From the NCBI GenBank assembly GCA_027023145.1, contig JALVWV010000332.1:1-5459 (forward strand): 5,459 nt of DNA, given 5' to 3'. Of the stretch, positions 1 to 5,457 are shown piece by piece. Origin of the DNA: Campylobacteraceae bacterium (GTDB lineage Bacteria; Campylobacterota; Campylobacteria; Campylobacterales; Sulfurovaceae). A program made the translations under genes and the position numbers. Under the pieces are notes generated by a model. The model made no database searches, was not told where the DNA came from, and was given only the letters and a program-made list of their open reading frames with translations. How positions within the stretch are numbered: position 1 is the stretch's first letter; each line of letters starts with the position of its first letter.

Positions 1-105
1 CTCGATGCTCCCTTCACCGTAGCTACGGCTACGCTTTGAGAGCCTCAAGCAAAATCTCACATCTGCAAAGCCCATTGTGGGTATGACCTATTATTAGAGG
101 TGCCC
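1..105. mobile_element. Probable terminal region of an insertion sequence (partial)
   Basis: This stretch has no convincing coding frame. It directly abuts the point where the RhuM-family reading frame stops matching its family (after the Ala-Lys-Ala-Ile-Lys at 106-120). Read on the minus strand, the junction begins GGGCACCTCTAATAATAGG. That looks to me like a terminal inverted repeat of an IS5-type element, with a flanking TTAA that could be a target site. The sequence also contains short palindromes (17-33 and 71-81). No transposase gene is visible because the window starts here. The insertion-sequence identity is inferred from the abrupt loss of homology and from memory of similar ends. 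A simple deletion junction is the main alternative. Confidence 0.35.
17..33. repeat. Overlapping palindromes CCGTAGCTACGG / CGTAGC-TACG-GCTACG
   Basis: Positions 17-28 form a perfect 12-bp palindrome. Positions 18-33 form an alternative hairpin with a 6-bp stem (CGTAGC/GCTACG) and a 4-base loop, so the two structures are mutually exclusive. They lie inside the presumed IS end. They could be a subterminal hairpin of the element or a small dispersed repeat. No function can be assigned from the window. Confidence 0.5.
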
Positions 106-387
106 TTTAATCGCTTTTGCAGAGTTGGTTCGATAGCCAACAGCCAATACAATATCAAGACTGTAAAATTTCACCGGCTTGTCCGAATTTGCAATGTGCA
201 TTTTTTGCACATTACTTTTGTCATCCACTTCTTTATCTTTTAGAATATTATTGATATGCCGCGTAATAACTGATCTTTCCTTTTCAAAAATTTTGGCTAT
301 ATCACTTTGTCGCAGCCATATCGATTCGTTTTCAACTGCTGCTTCAAGTTTAACCTTACCATCTTCGTAAATTGCAAGTTCATTCAT
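94..387 (-). pseudogene. RhuM-family (virulence protein RhuM) gene, truncated after ~94 codons
   Basis: The 97-residue product matches the N-terminal part of RhuM-family proteins, which are usually a little over 300 residues. It has an opening MNELAIYEDG strand, a helix-turn-helix-like block around residues 24-50 (WLRQSDIAKIF, then TRHINNIL), and the family motif LDIVLAVGYRTNSAKAI at residues 77-93. In relatives this motif continues as a phenylalanine/tryptophan-containing stretch (like FRQWAT). Here it ends with GHL and a stop encoded by unrelated sequence, so the real homology ends near position 106. The start at 387 is supported by AAAGGAG at 397-403, 9 bases upstream. RhuM proteins have no firmly established biochemical role. 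They are accessory genes often found in islands, near restriction or toxin-antitoxin loci. AT-rich composition, unlike the neighbouring flavoprotein gene, suggests acquisition by transfer. The remaining piece might still be expressed as a small DNA-binding protein, but loss of function is more likely. Confidence 0.8.
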
Positions 388-423
388 TTATATTTACTCC
401 TTTATCCTGCAATAATTCCTTCA

Positions 424-432
424 ATTATAGCA
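424..432 (-). promoter_or_regulatory. Extended -10 promoter for the RhuM-family gene (TGCTATAAT)
   Basis: On the minus strand a perfect TATAAT (424-429) is preceded by TG-C, giving an extended -10 box. No good -35 hexamer lies 17 bases upstream. The predicted start of transcription is near 417, about 30 bases before the ATG at 387, leaving room for the Shine-Dalgarno at 397-403. It faces away from the flavoprotein promoter at 459-467. Confidence 0.6.
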
Positions 433-458
433 CAATCACATCCTCCACGGTAAAAATC

Positions 459-467
459 TGCTAAAAT
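459..467 (+). promoter_or_regulatory. Extended -10 promoter for the flavoprotein gene (TGCTAAAAT)
   Basis: TAAAAT at 462-467 with an upstream TG-C forms an extended -10 of the same design as the divergent RhuM promoter. It lies 23 bases before the ATG at 491, predicting a short leader that includes the AGGAG Shine-Dalgarno at 481-485. The upstream side is AT-rich but holds no clear -35. Confidence 0.5.
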
Positions 468-490
468 GACATAAAAATTCAGGAGAGCTT

Positions 491-1726
491 ATGCCCGCTT
501 CATACGATCTCATCATCATCGGTGCCGGGGCTTCGGGGATGATGGCGGCGATCGTGGCGGCTCGGGGTGGGCAGCGGGTGCTGGTGCTCGAGAAACTCTC
601 TCGCTGTGGTGCCAAACTTCAGGCCACCTGCGGGGGGCGGTGCAACCTCACCAATCGGCTGGATAACAAAACGCTCATGGAGCGGTTTGGGAAACAGGGG
701 CGGTTTATGGAACGGGCATTGGAGCGGTTCGATGCGGAGGCGTTGACCCAGTTTTTCAGGGAGTTGGGGGTGGAGACCCATGCGCCCGATGGGTTTCATG
801 TCTTTCCGGTGAGTCACAAATCTGAGACGATCCTGCGGGCGATGGAGGAGGAGATGGCACGGCTGGGGGTGACGGTGCATACCGGTGAATCGGTTGCCAA
901 AATTCTTGTGGGCGACACGGCTGTCGCCGGAGTGCAGACAGCCGGAGGGACGTACCTGTCCCGGCGTGTCCTCATCGCCACCGGCGGCCGGGGCTATCCG
1001 CAGCTGGGAAGCGAAGGGGACGGCTACGGACTGGCCGAAGCACTGGGGCACACCACCGCCCCGCTCTACCCAGCTATGATGCCCCTGCGCACCGCCGAGA
1101 CGTGGGTAGCCGACTGCCGTGCCGACACCCTCCCCCGTGTCACCCTCCGGGTCGATCTCAAAAAACACCGTAGGCTTCATGCCACCGGGGATTTGATCTT
1201 CACCAAAAACGGCATCCGTGGGCCGGTGGTGCTCGATTTTTCCCGCGAGATCACCCCGCTCCTCTCCCGCTACGAGACTGTGCCGATCCTAGCCCAGCTC
1301 ACCGGAGGGAAAAACGAAGAGGAGATACGCCGACATCTCAAAGAGGCACGGGAGACCAACCCGCAGCACACTACCCTCTCCCTTCTGATGACCCTCCTCC
1401 CTGAGTCGGTAAGTCGGGCGTTGTGTGGTCTGGCCGGTGCCGATCCCTCTCTGGCGTTTGGCAAACTCTCCGGCCGTGTGCGGGATCATCTCATCCGGCT
1501 CCTTGTCGCGACACCGTTAAGCATTATTGGACACGATGGATTCGCCAAAGCAATGATCACCCGGGGCGGTATCCACCTAAAAGAGGTCGATCCCAAAACA
1601 CTGGAGAGTAAGAAAATCAAAGGATTGTATTTTGCGGGGGAAGTACTCGATCTCGACGGCCCCTGCGGAGGGTACAATCTCCAATGGGCGTTTGCCAGCG
1701 GAGTGCTGGCGGGGGAAGGTGTTTAA
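491..1726 (+). CDS. HI0933/BaiN-family FAD-dependent oxidoreductase
   Basis: This is a complete 411-residue flavoprotein, the usual family length. Residues 6-35 form the Rossmann FAD-binding fold (DLIIIGAGASGMMAA, then the acidic strand end VLEK). Residues 40-55 carry the family signature GAKLQATCGGRCNLTN. Further family blocks follow: ATGGRGYPQLGSEGDGYGLAE (163-183), GDLIFTKNGIRGPVVLDFS (233-251), AMITRGGIHLKEVDP (354-368), and the C-terminal FAD-contact block KGLYFAGEVLDLDGPCGGYN (377-396). Members are annotated as aminoacetone oxidase-like or NAD(P)/FAD-dependent oxidoreductases. BaiN of bile-acid-dehydroxylating clostridia is a relative, but the substrate of most members, including this one, is unknown. 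The protein is probably cytosolic, since the N-terminus is not a signal peptide. The start is supported by AGGAG at 481-485, 5 bases upstream. The gene is transcribed alone and converges with the kinase-like gene, sharing 4 bases at the stops. One oddity is that a usual glycine of GGGRCN is Cys47 here. I am sure of the family, not the reaction. Confidence 0.93.
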   Translation: MPASYDLIIIGAGASGMMAAIVAARGGQRVLVLEKLSRCGAKLQATCGGRCNLTNRLDNKTLMERFGKQGRFMERALERFDAEALTQFFRELGVETHAPDGFHVFPVSHKSETILRAMEEEMARLGVTVHTGESVAKILVGDTAVAGVQTAGGTYLSRRVLIATGGRGYPQLGSEGDGYGLAEALGHTTAPLYPAMMPLRTAETWVADCRADTLPRVTLRVDLKKHRRLHATGDLIFTKNGIRGPVVLDFSREITPLLSRYETVPILAQLTGGKNEEEIRRHLKEARETNPQHTTLSLLMTLLPESVSRALCGLAGADPSLAFGKLSGRVRDHLIRLLVATPLSIIGHDGFAKAMITRGGIHLKEVDPKTLESKKIKGLYFAGEVLDLDGPCGGYNLQWAFASGVLAGEGV

Positions 1727-3063
1727 GATGCCACCCTTATACGGTCTGAAAACTTCACATCCGTGTGCGCCATCTCTGCCGCAAGTTCTTCGTACAGGAT
1801 CGGGAGTTTGAGAACACGCACATCCTCCAGTACTTCGGGGACCGCAAGCGTTCGATGGAAACCACTTTTGAGGATCACTATCTGAAGAGGCTGCTCCTGC
1901 TGAGCCTTGTGCAGTCTGGCTACCCATGCTTCGGTCAGTGCTCTATACGTGATGACCACCGTCGTGTAAGCAGACAAATCACGTAGGGGCTCATCCTCAG
2001 CAACACACATATCCGCACCCGGCGTTGAGCGACCGCTCAACATGTCAGAAACCGAGAGTGCCACGGGGTCATTGTGGGCAATGATCAACGTCGATACCCC
2101 GGCGTGCAAATGGAGATCCTTTGAAGGACTCATGGTCTCCAACGGCAACACAATCCGATAATGCAACCCAAATGCATGATCGGCCACAGCACGCAACTGC
2201 CCCCCCATCAACCGGATCAATTCCCGCGCCAAGTAGCTTTTGAGTTTGCGGCTGTTATGCTGTACCCCCTTTGTTATCTCAACATCACCAAACACATCAT
2301 CGAGCAACTGAGTTTCCCCGTCGCTCTCCGGCACCAACAGGTCAAAAGCCACCGTCTCACCGTGTGGATCGGGCTGGATCGCAAGAACAATAGTGGCATC
2401 ATACGTCACCCGCCCCAACTCGATCAAAAAGGTACGCAGAATCTGCTCGATCCGCCTAGCATCCCCGACAGCAGAGCCGATCAACTCCGGGTCAAACCGA
2501 TACACCAATTCGTTGCGCTTGAGAAAATAGTGGGGATCCACCTCTTCTCTGAGTTTTTCAAGAAAGTCCTTTAAATCAAAGGATGTGTGCTCCAGCACCA
2601 ATTTCCCAGATCGTACATGCGAGAAATCATTCAAATCCCCCAGTGCATCAACAAGCAGATGTTCATCACGACGGAAACGTACCATTTCCTTTTTGATAAC
2701 ATCTCGATCCAATGTCCCCTGTGCCTGTTCTTCGAAGACTTCCCGGTGGCGACGAATCCCGTGTGTCGAGGCCTCAAGTCGTTCCTCTATCACCCCAAGG
2801 ATCATATTTTGTCGCAGTGACATCTCCTCCTGATTGGCTTGCATGGCTTCATATTTTCGCGTCAAGCGCTTGACCTGCTCTGACGAGAGATACAACGCAA
2901 AAACCCCCACCACCGACAAACCAAACAGTGCTATCCAAATTGAATGGGTATTGTCGGATGCAGCCAGTGCACCATGTGCCTGTGCGGGAGAGATACCCAA
3001 AAAGACTATCATAATTATCCATATTGTCCACCCAATGTCTGTGTTTCGTGTTTTTGTAGCCAT
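1723..3063 (-). CDS. Membrane-anchored degenerate hybrid histidine-kinase-like protein (predicted pseudokinase)
   Basis: This encodes 446 residues from an ATG at 3061-3063, chosen because AAAGGA at 3069-3074 sits 5 bases upstream. An in-frame TTG 8 codons earlier is less likely. Residues 12-29 are a hydrophobic segment ending SPAQA-HG, like a cleavable signal peptide. Residues 42-60 are a second membrane span, leaving only about 12 residues outside, so there is no sensor domain. Residues 61-140 look helical or coiled-coil. Residues 139-164 (ALGDLNDFSHVRSGKLVLEHTSFDL) resemble the end of a HisKA dimerisation domain. Residues 200-220 and 277-308 (ELIRLMGG, then RIVLPLE) resemble an HATPase domain. 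Residues 322-430 resemble a receiver. The key residues are gone: the H-box histidine aligns with Glu93, the N-box asparagine is lost, no G1 DxGxG or G2 GxGL is seen, and the receiver phospho-aspartate aligns with Thr372. It is therefore probably a signalling scaffold or regulator rather than an enzyme. It follows guaA on the same strand but appears to have its own promoter. Confidence 0.8.
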   Translation of the reverse strand: MATKTRNTDIGWTIWIIMIVFLGISPAQAHGALAASDNTHSIWIALFGLSVVGVFALYLSSEQVKRLTRKYEAMQANQEEMSLRQNMILGVIEERLEASTHGIRRHREVFEEQAQGTLDRDVIKKEMVRFRRDEHLLVDALGDLNDFSHVRSGKLVLEHTSFDLKDFLEKLREEVDPHYFLKRNELVYRFDPELIGSAVGDARRIEQILRTFLIELGRVTYDATIVLAIQPDPHGETVAFDLLVPESDGETQLLDDVFGDVEITKGVQHNSRKLKSYLARELIRLMGGQLRAVADHAFGLHYRIVLPLETMSPSKDLHLHAGVSTLIIAHNDPVALSVSDMLSGRSTPGADMCVAEDEPLRDLSAYTTVVITYRALTEAWVARLHKAQQEQPLQIVILKSGFHRTLAVPEVLEDVRVLKLPILYEELAAEMAHTDVKFSDRIRVAS

Positions 3064-3105
3064 TGGTATCCTTTGTAATTGGTGCAAACAATGTGTTAAC
3101 TCTTC

Positions 3106-3134
3106 AATGTATAAGTATACCTACGAAAAGTCAA
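3106..3134 (-). promoter_or_regulatory. Candidate promoter for the kinase-like gene
   Basis: On the minus strand TTGACT (3129-3134) is followed after 17 bases by TACATT (3106-3111), a weak but plausible -35/-10 pair. Two other possible -10 boxes overlap nearby: TATACA (3108-3113) and TATACT (3114-3119). In a genome where -35 elements are weakly conserved, any of these could be used. The leader would be about 35-50 bases. Exact assignment is uncertain. Confidence 0.45.
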
Positions 3135-3149
3135 ATAAATGTCAAATAA
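3130..3149 (-). repeat. Two direct repeats TTATTTGAC with 11-bp period (candidate activator site)
   Basis: On the minus strand the 9-mer TTATTTGAC occurs identically at 3141-3149 and 3130-3138, exactly 11 bases apart, i.e. about one helical turn. The two copies put TTTGAC half-sites on the same DNA face, separated by AT-rich sequence. This is the architecture of sites bound by OmpR/PhoB-class response regulators. It overlaps the putative -35 of the kinase-like gene. The binding protein is unknown, and chance similarity in AT-rich DNA cannot be excluded. Confidence 0.45.
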
Positions 3150-3157
3150 CTCAAGTA

Positions 3158-3188
3158 TAGAAAGGATTCCGCCAAGTATGCGGCGGAG
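3158..3188 (-). terminator. Candidate terminator after guaA
   Basis: Downstream of the guaA stop, the minus strand reads a stem TCCGCC/GGCGGA (3182-3187 with 3168-3173; a G-U pair extends it) with an 8-base loop, followed by ATCCTTTCT. The stem is GC-rich but short and the T-tract is interrupted, so termination may be partial. Partial read-through would let some guaA transcripts continue into the kinase-like gene. Confidence 0.45.
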
Positions 3189-3210
3189 ATAGGGGCAGTA
3201 TGGCGCGAGG

Positions 3211-4749
3211 CTATTCCCACTCGATGGTAGCGGGGGGCTTGGAGGAGATGTCGTAGACGACGCGGTTGATTCCGTCGATTTCGTTGATGATGCGGCGACT
3301 GATGTTTTCGAGGACATCGTGGGGGATATGGGCAAAGGTGGCCGTCATCCCATCCACCGATTCGACCATCCGTACCGCCACGGTATTGTCATAGGTGCGG
3401 TTGTCACCCATGACGCCCACCGAGCTGACATTGAGCAGGACGGTAAAGGCTTGCCATACTTTGTCATAGTAGCCACTGGCACGAAGCTCCTCTTGCATAA
3501 TCGCATCGCTCTCACGCAGCAAATGGAGTGCCGTTTCGTTTACTTCGCCCATGACACGGATCGCCAGACCGGGGCCAGGGAAGGGATGTCGACCGATCAT
3601 GTGCTTGGGTAATCCCAGCTCGAGACCGAGCTTGCGCACTTCGTCTTTGAAGATTTCCCGCAAGGGCTCGACGAGCTCAAAAGTCATCCACTCCGGCAAG
3701 CCGCCGACGTTGTGGTGTGATTTGATCGTCTTGGAGGGGCCTTTGACACTGACCGATTCGATGACATCGGTGTAGAGTGTTCCCTGCGCGAGGAAGCTCA
3801 CATCGGTGTGTTTGCTGGCTTCAGCATCAAACACTTCGATAAACTTTTCCCCGATGATCTTGCGCTTGCGCTCGGGGTCGGTCACCCCGGCCAGTGCTTC
3901 GAGAAATGCTTCACGGGCATCAATCGTGATGAGCGGAATGTCCAGTAGCGCAAACATCTCCTGTACCTGCTGTGCCTCATCTTTGCGCAATAATCCCTGA
4001 TCGACGAAGACACATACGAGTTGCTCTTTGGGGAGGGCTTCGTGCAGGAGTGCCGCAACAACCGAACTGTCCACCCCGCCGCTGACACCACAGAGGACTT
4101 TGCGATCGCCGACTTGCTTCTGAATCTCAGCGATTTTTTCTTTGGCGAAACTCCCCATGTTCCAGGTGCTGCTGCATCCGCAGATGTACTTGGCGAAGTT
4201 TTTGAGCATCGCCGTCCCCAATTCCGTGTGATGGACTTCAGCATGGAATTGGATGGCGTACACCTGGCGTGCCTCATCAGCAATAGCGGCATACGGGGAG
4301 TTTTCACTCGTACCGATGACTTGGAATCCTTCAGGGATCTTCTCAGCACGATCCCCATGACTCATCCAAACGATGCTCTCATCAGCAATGCCGTTGAAGA
4401 GCCCCGATTCGGCTTCGATCTTGAGTCGGGCTTTGCCGTACTCATGATGATCGGCTGCCACCACTTCACCACCGAAATGCTGAGTAATCAATTGCATCCC
4501 GTAACAAATCCCGAGAATCGGCAACCCCAGATCCCAGATCCCCTCATCCGGATGATACGCATCTTCGGCATACACCGATGAAGGGCCACCGGAGAGGATG
4601 ATCCCTTTGGGGGTGCGGGCTTGGATGTCTTCAAGCGATTCACGGTAAGGAACCACCTCGGTATAAACGCCGCTTTCGCGGAGTTTGCGGGCGATGAGCT
4701 GGGTGTATTGGGAACCAAAGTCAAGGACGAGGATGGGGACATGTTTCAT
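3211..4749 (-). CDS. guaA: GMP synthase (glutamine-hydrolysing)
   Basis: This is a full-length 512-residue bifunctional GMP synthetase. It converts XMP, ATP and glutamine to GMP in the last step of de novo guanine nucleotide synthesis, in the cytosol, normally as a homodimer. The N-terminal class-I glutamine amidotransferase domain (about 1-190) carries the catalytic triad Cys82 (GICYGMQ), His169 and Glu171 (FHAEV; the usual proline between His and Glu is alanine). The ATP-pyrophosphatase domain (about 197-390) has the P-loop SGGVDSS at 223-229 and AQGTLYTDVIES at 321-332. The C-terminal dimerisation and XMP-binding domain ends with the near-invariant KPPATIEWE. The start is supported by AAAAGG at 4756-4761, 6 bases upstream. 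It lies 89 bases downstream of a toxin-antitoxin operon on the same strand, but has its own -10 in that gap. No purine riboswitch is visible in the short leader. Confidence 0.98.
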   Translation of the reverse strand: MKHVPILVLDFGSQYTQLIARKLRESGVYTEVVPYRESLEDIQARTPKGIILSGGPSSVYAEDAYHPDEGIWDLGLPILGICYGMQLITQHFGGEVVAADHHEYGKARLKIEAESGLFNGIADESIVWMSHGDRAEKIPEGFQVIGTSENSPYAAIADEARQVYAIQFHAEVHHTELGTAMLKNFAKYICGCSSTWNMGSFAKEKIAEIQKQVGDRKVLCGVSGGVDSSVVAALLHEALPKEQLVCVFVDQGLLRKDEAQQVQEMFALLDIPLITIDAREAFLEALAGVTDPERKRKIIGEKFIEVFDAEASKHTDVSFLAQGTLYTDVIESVSVKGPSKTIKSHHNVGGLPEWMTFELVEPLREIFKDEVRKLGLELGLPKHMIGRHPFPGPGLAIRVMGEVNETALHLLRESDAIMQEELRASGYYDKVWQAFTVLLNVSSVGVMGDNRTYDNTVAVRMVESVDGMTATFAHIPHDVLENISRRIINEIDGINRVVYDISSKPPATIEWE

Positions 4750-4793
4750 GGGGTACCTTTTGGGCAGGATTGTAACCTATATATAATGGGGGG

Positions 4794-4799
4794 ATTATA
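4794..4799 (-). promoter_or_regulatory. -10 box for guaA (TATAAT), mirrored on the opposite strand
   Basis: On the minus strand a perfect TATAAT lies 44 bases before the guaA ATG, predicting transcription from about 4787. No good -35 is seen. A weaker alternative, TACAAT, is at 4769-4774. A second perfect TATAAT lies on the plus strand at 4782-4787, separated from the first by six G residues, so the two face each other as an inverted repeat. The plus-strand copy could drive an antisense transcript toward the toxin gene. Confidence 0.5.
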
Positions 4800-4838
4800 C
4801 TGAAAAGTTCGTTAGAGGTTGGGGGGCTATCGGCTGTA

Positions 4839-5167
4839 TTATGGATTCAACTTTGCAATAAGCTCTTTGAGTTCCAAATCTAAAATATTTTCTTTTTCTG
4901 ATTTGGAATAGATGGTCACTAAATATATTTCCTCATGTTCATTTATACAATAGGTGATCATTCTATATCCGGCACTTTTGCCTTTATTGTTATCGCTGTT
5001 TTTCATCCTGATTTTATACGTATTGTTCCCTAAATCTGTCCCTAAAGTCGGATTTTTTCAAGCCTGTCAGCCAACTCTAAAACATCGTTCTTGATATTTT
5101 TATACTTCTTTTTCAGAGTTTTGAGGTTTCTAACGAATTCAGGGGTAGGAATAACTTTATAGTTCAT
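4839..5167 (-). pseudogene. RelE/ParE-superfamily toxin, frameshifted
   Basis: From ATG at 5165-5167 the frame reads MNYKVIPTPEFVRNLKTLKKKY and on to LADRLEK, then hits TAG at 5042-5044 after 41 codons. Restoring one A in the A6 run (T6 on the plus strand, 5053-5058) gives a continuous 109-residue protein, with NPTLGTDLGNNTYKIRM, then GKSAGYRMITY (63-73) and IYLVTIYSKSEKENI (81-95). These are typical of RelE/HigB-like toxins, which act as ribosome-dependent mRNA endonucleases or related poisons. The start overlaps the antitoxin stop by 11 bases, the classic antitoxin-first operon with translational coupling. The break could be a real inactivating mutation, a homopolymer sequencing error, or rescued by slippage on the A-run. 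The downstream half shows no further damage, which argues that the change is recent or artefactual. Confidence 0.85.
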
Positions 5168-5369
5168 CTAAAATGTGCTTCAATTCTCTTTTTTCCAATT
5201 GCCCGCTATTTTGGAGTCTAACCTCTTCCAGCCCTCGTTTTACGCTTTGTTTGATAGTATACATCTCGATATAATGTACAATATTATTGATAAACTTACC
5301 TTCATCACCGTTGCACTCTTTTTTATAAAAGTTCTCTACTGTTGGATTATTTATAGTTATAGACAACAC
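5157..5369 (-). CDS. Antitoxin of a RelE/ParE-type toxin-antitoxin pair
   Basis: This small protein of 70 residues, read from a GTG at 5367-5369, begins MLSITINNPTVENFYK and ends KRELKHILDEL. GTG is preferred because AAGGAG at 5376-5381 lies 6 bases upstream; the frame stays open further upstream to the window edge, but no other start has such a site. The N-terminal short strand (SITINN) followed by helices resembles ribbon-helix-helix or Phd/RelB-like DNA-binding antitoxins. The C-terminal helix KRGLEEVRLQNSGQLEKRELKHILDEL is the kind of charged tail that wraps the toxin. Identification rests mainly on its position: it is immediately upstream of, and overlaps by 11 bases, a RelE-like toxin. 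Antitoxins of this type neutralise the toxin and repress their own promoter. The exact antitoxin family is not certain. AT-rich composition suggests acquired DNA. Confidence 0.75.
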   Translation of the reverse strand: MLSITINNPTVENFYKKECNGDEGKFINNIVHYIEMYTIKQSVKRGLEEVRLQNSGQLEKRELKHILDEL

Positions 5370-5391
5370 AATAAACTCCTTATTTTTGATT

Positions 5392-5421
5392 ATCTTAGCA
5401 TAAATTTTTTTAAGATATCTT
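5392..5421 (-). promoter_or_regulatory. Toxin-antitoxin promoter with palindromic operator AAGATATCTT
   Basis: On the minus strand, TGC followed by TAAGAT (5392-5397) forms an extended -10. The predicted start is near 5385, giving a very short leader that includes the Shine-Dalgarno at 5376-5381. A perfect 10-bp palindrome AAGATATCTT at 5412-5421 covers the -35 position, and its half-site AAGATA recurs inside the -10 region. This arrangement fits autorepression by the antitoxin (inferred). Confidence 0.45.
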
Positions 5422-5439
5422 GCGATACAACTGTTGGAA

Positions 5440-5457
5440 GGTGCGCAATTGCGCACC
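5440..5457. repeat. 18-bp perfect palindrome GGTGCGCAATTGCGCACC
   Basis: A perfect inverted repeat with no spacer lies at the right edge, upstream of the toxin-antitoxin operon. It is much GC-richer than the DNA around it. On the minus strand it is followed by TTCCAA rather than a T-run, so it is not a standard intrinsic terminator for leftward transcripts; the rightward side lies outside the window. It could be a dispersed palindromic repeat, a protein-binding site, or part of a terminator of the next gene. Confidence 0.55.

Noticed and set aside
500..1180. A 226-codon open frame on the minus strand antisense to the flavoprotein gene
   Set aside because: It has no family resemblance, is rich in Pro, His, Gly and Arg as expected of a reverse-frame shadow in GC-rich DNA, and the opposite strand is an unmistakable enzyme.
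2161..2574. A 137-codon plus-strand open frame opposite the kinase-like gene
   Set aside because: It lacks a ribosome-binding site and recognisable motifs; the minus-strand frame covers it with clear kinase-like blocks.
3064..3087. Upstream TTG start adding 8 residues to the kinase-like protein
   Set aside because: The ATG at 3061-3063 has AAAGGA 5 bases upstream, and the extension would place that site inside the coding region.
4021..4581. A 186-codon plus-strand open frame opposite guaA
   Set aside because: It lies wholly within the highly conserved guaA coding sequence, has no ribosome site or family features, and is best explained as a shadow.
4750..4838. A purine riboswitch or attenuator before guaA
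   Set aside because: The predicted leader is under 45 bases and shows no conserved aptamer or terminator hairpin.
5370..5456. N-terminal extension of the antitoxin to a GTG at 5456
   Set aside because: That start sits inside the 18-bp palindrome with no Shine-Dalgarno, and the extension would run through the promoter and operator. The GTG at 5367-5369 has AAGGAG at ideal spacing.
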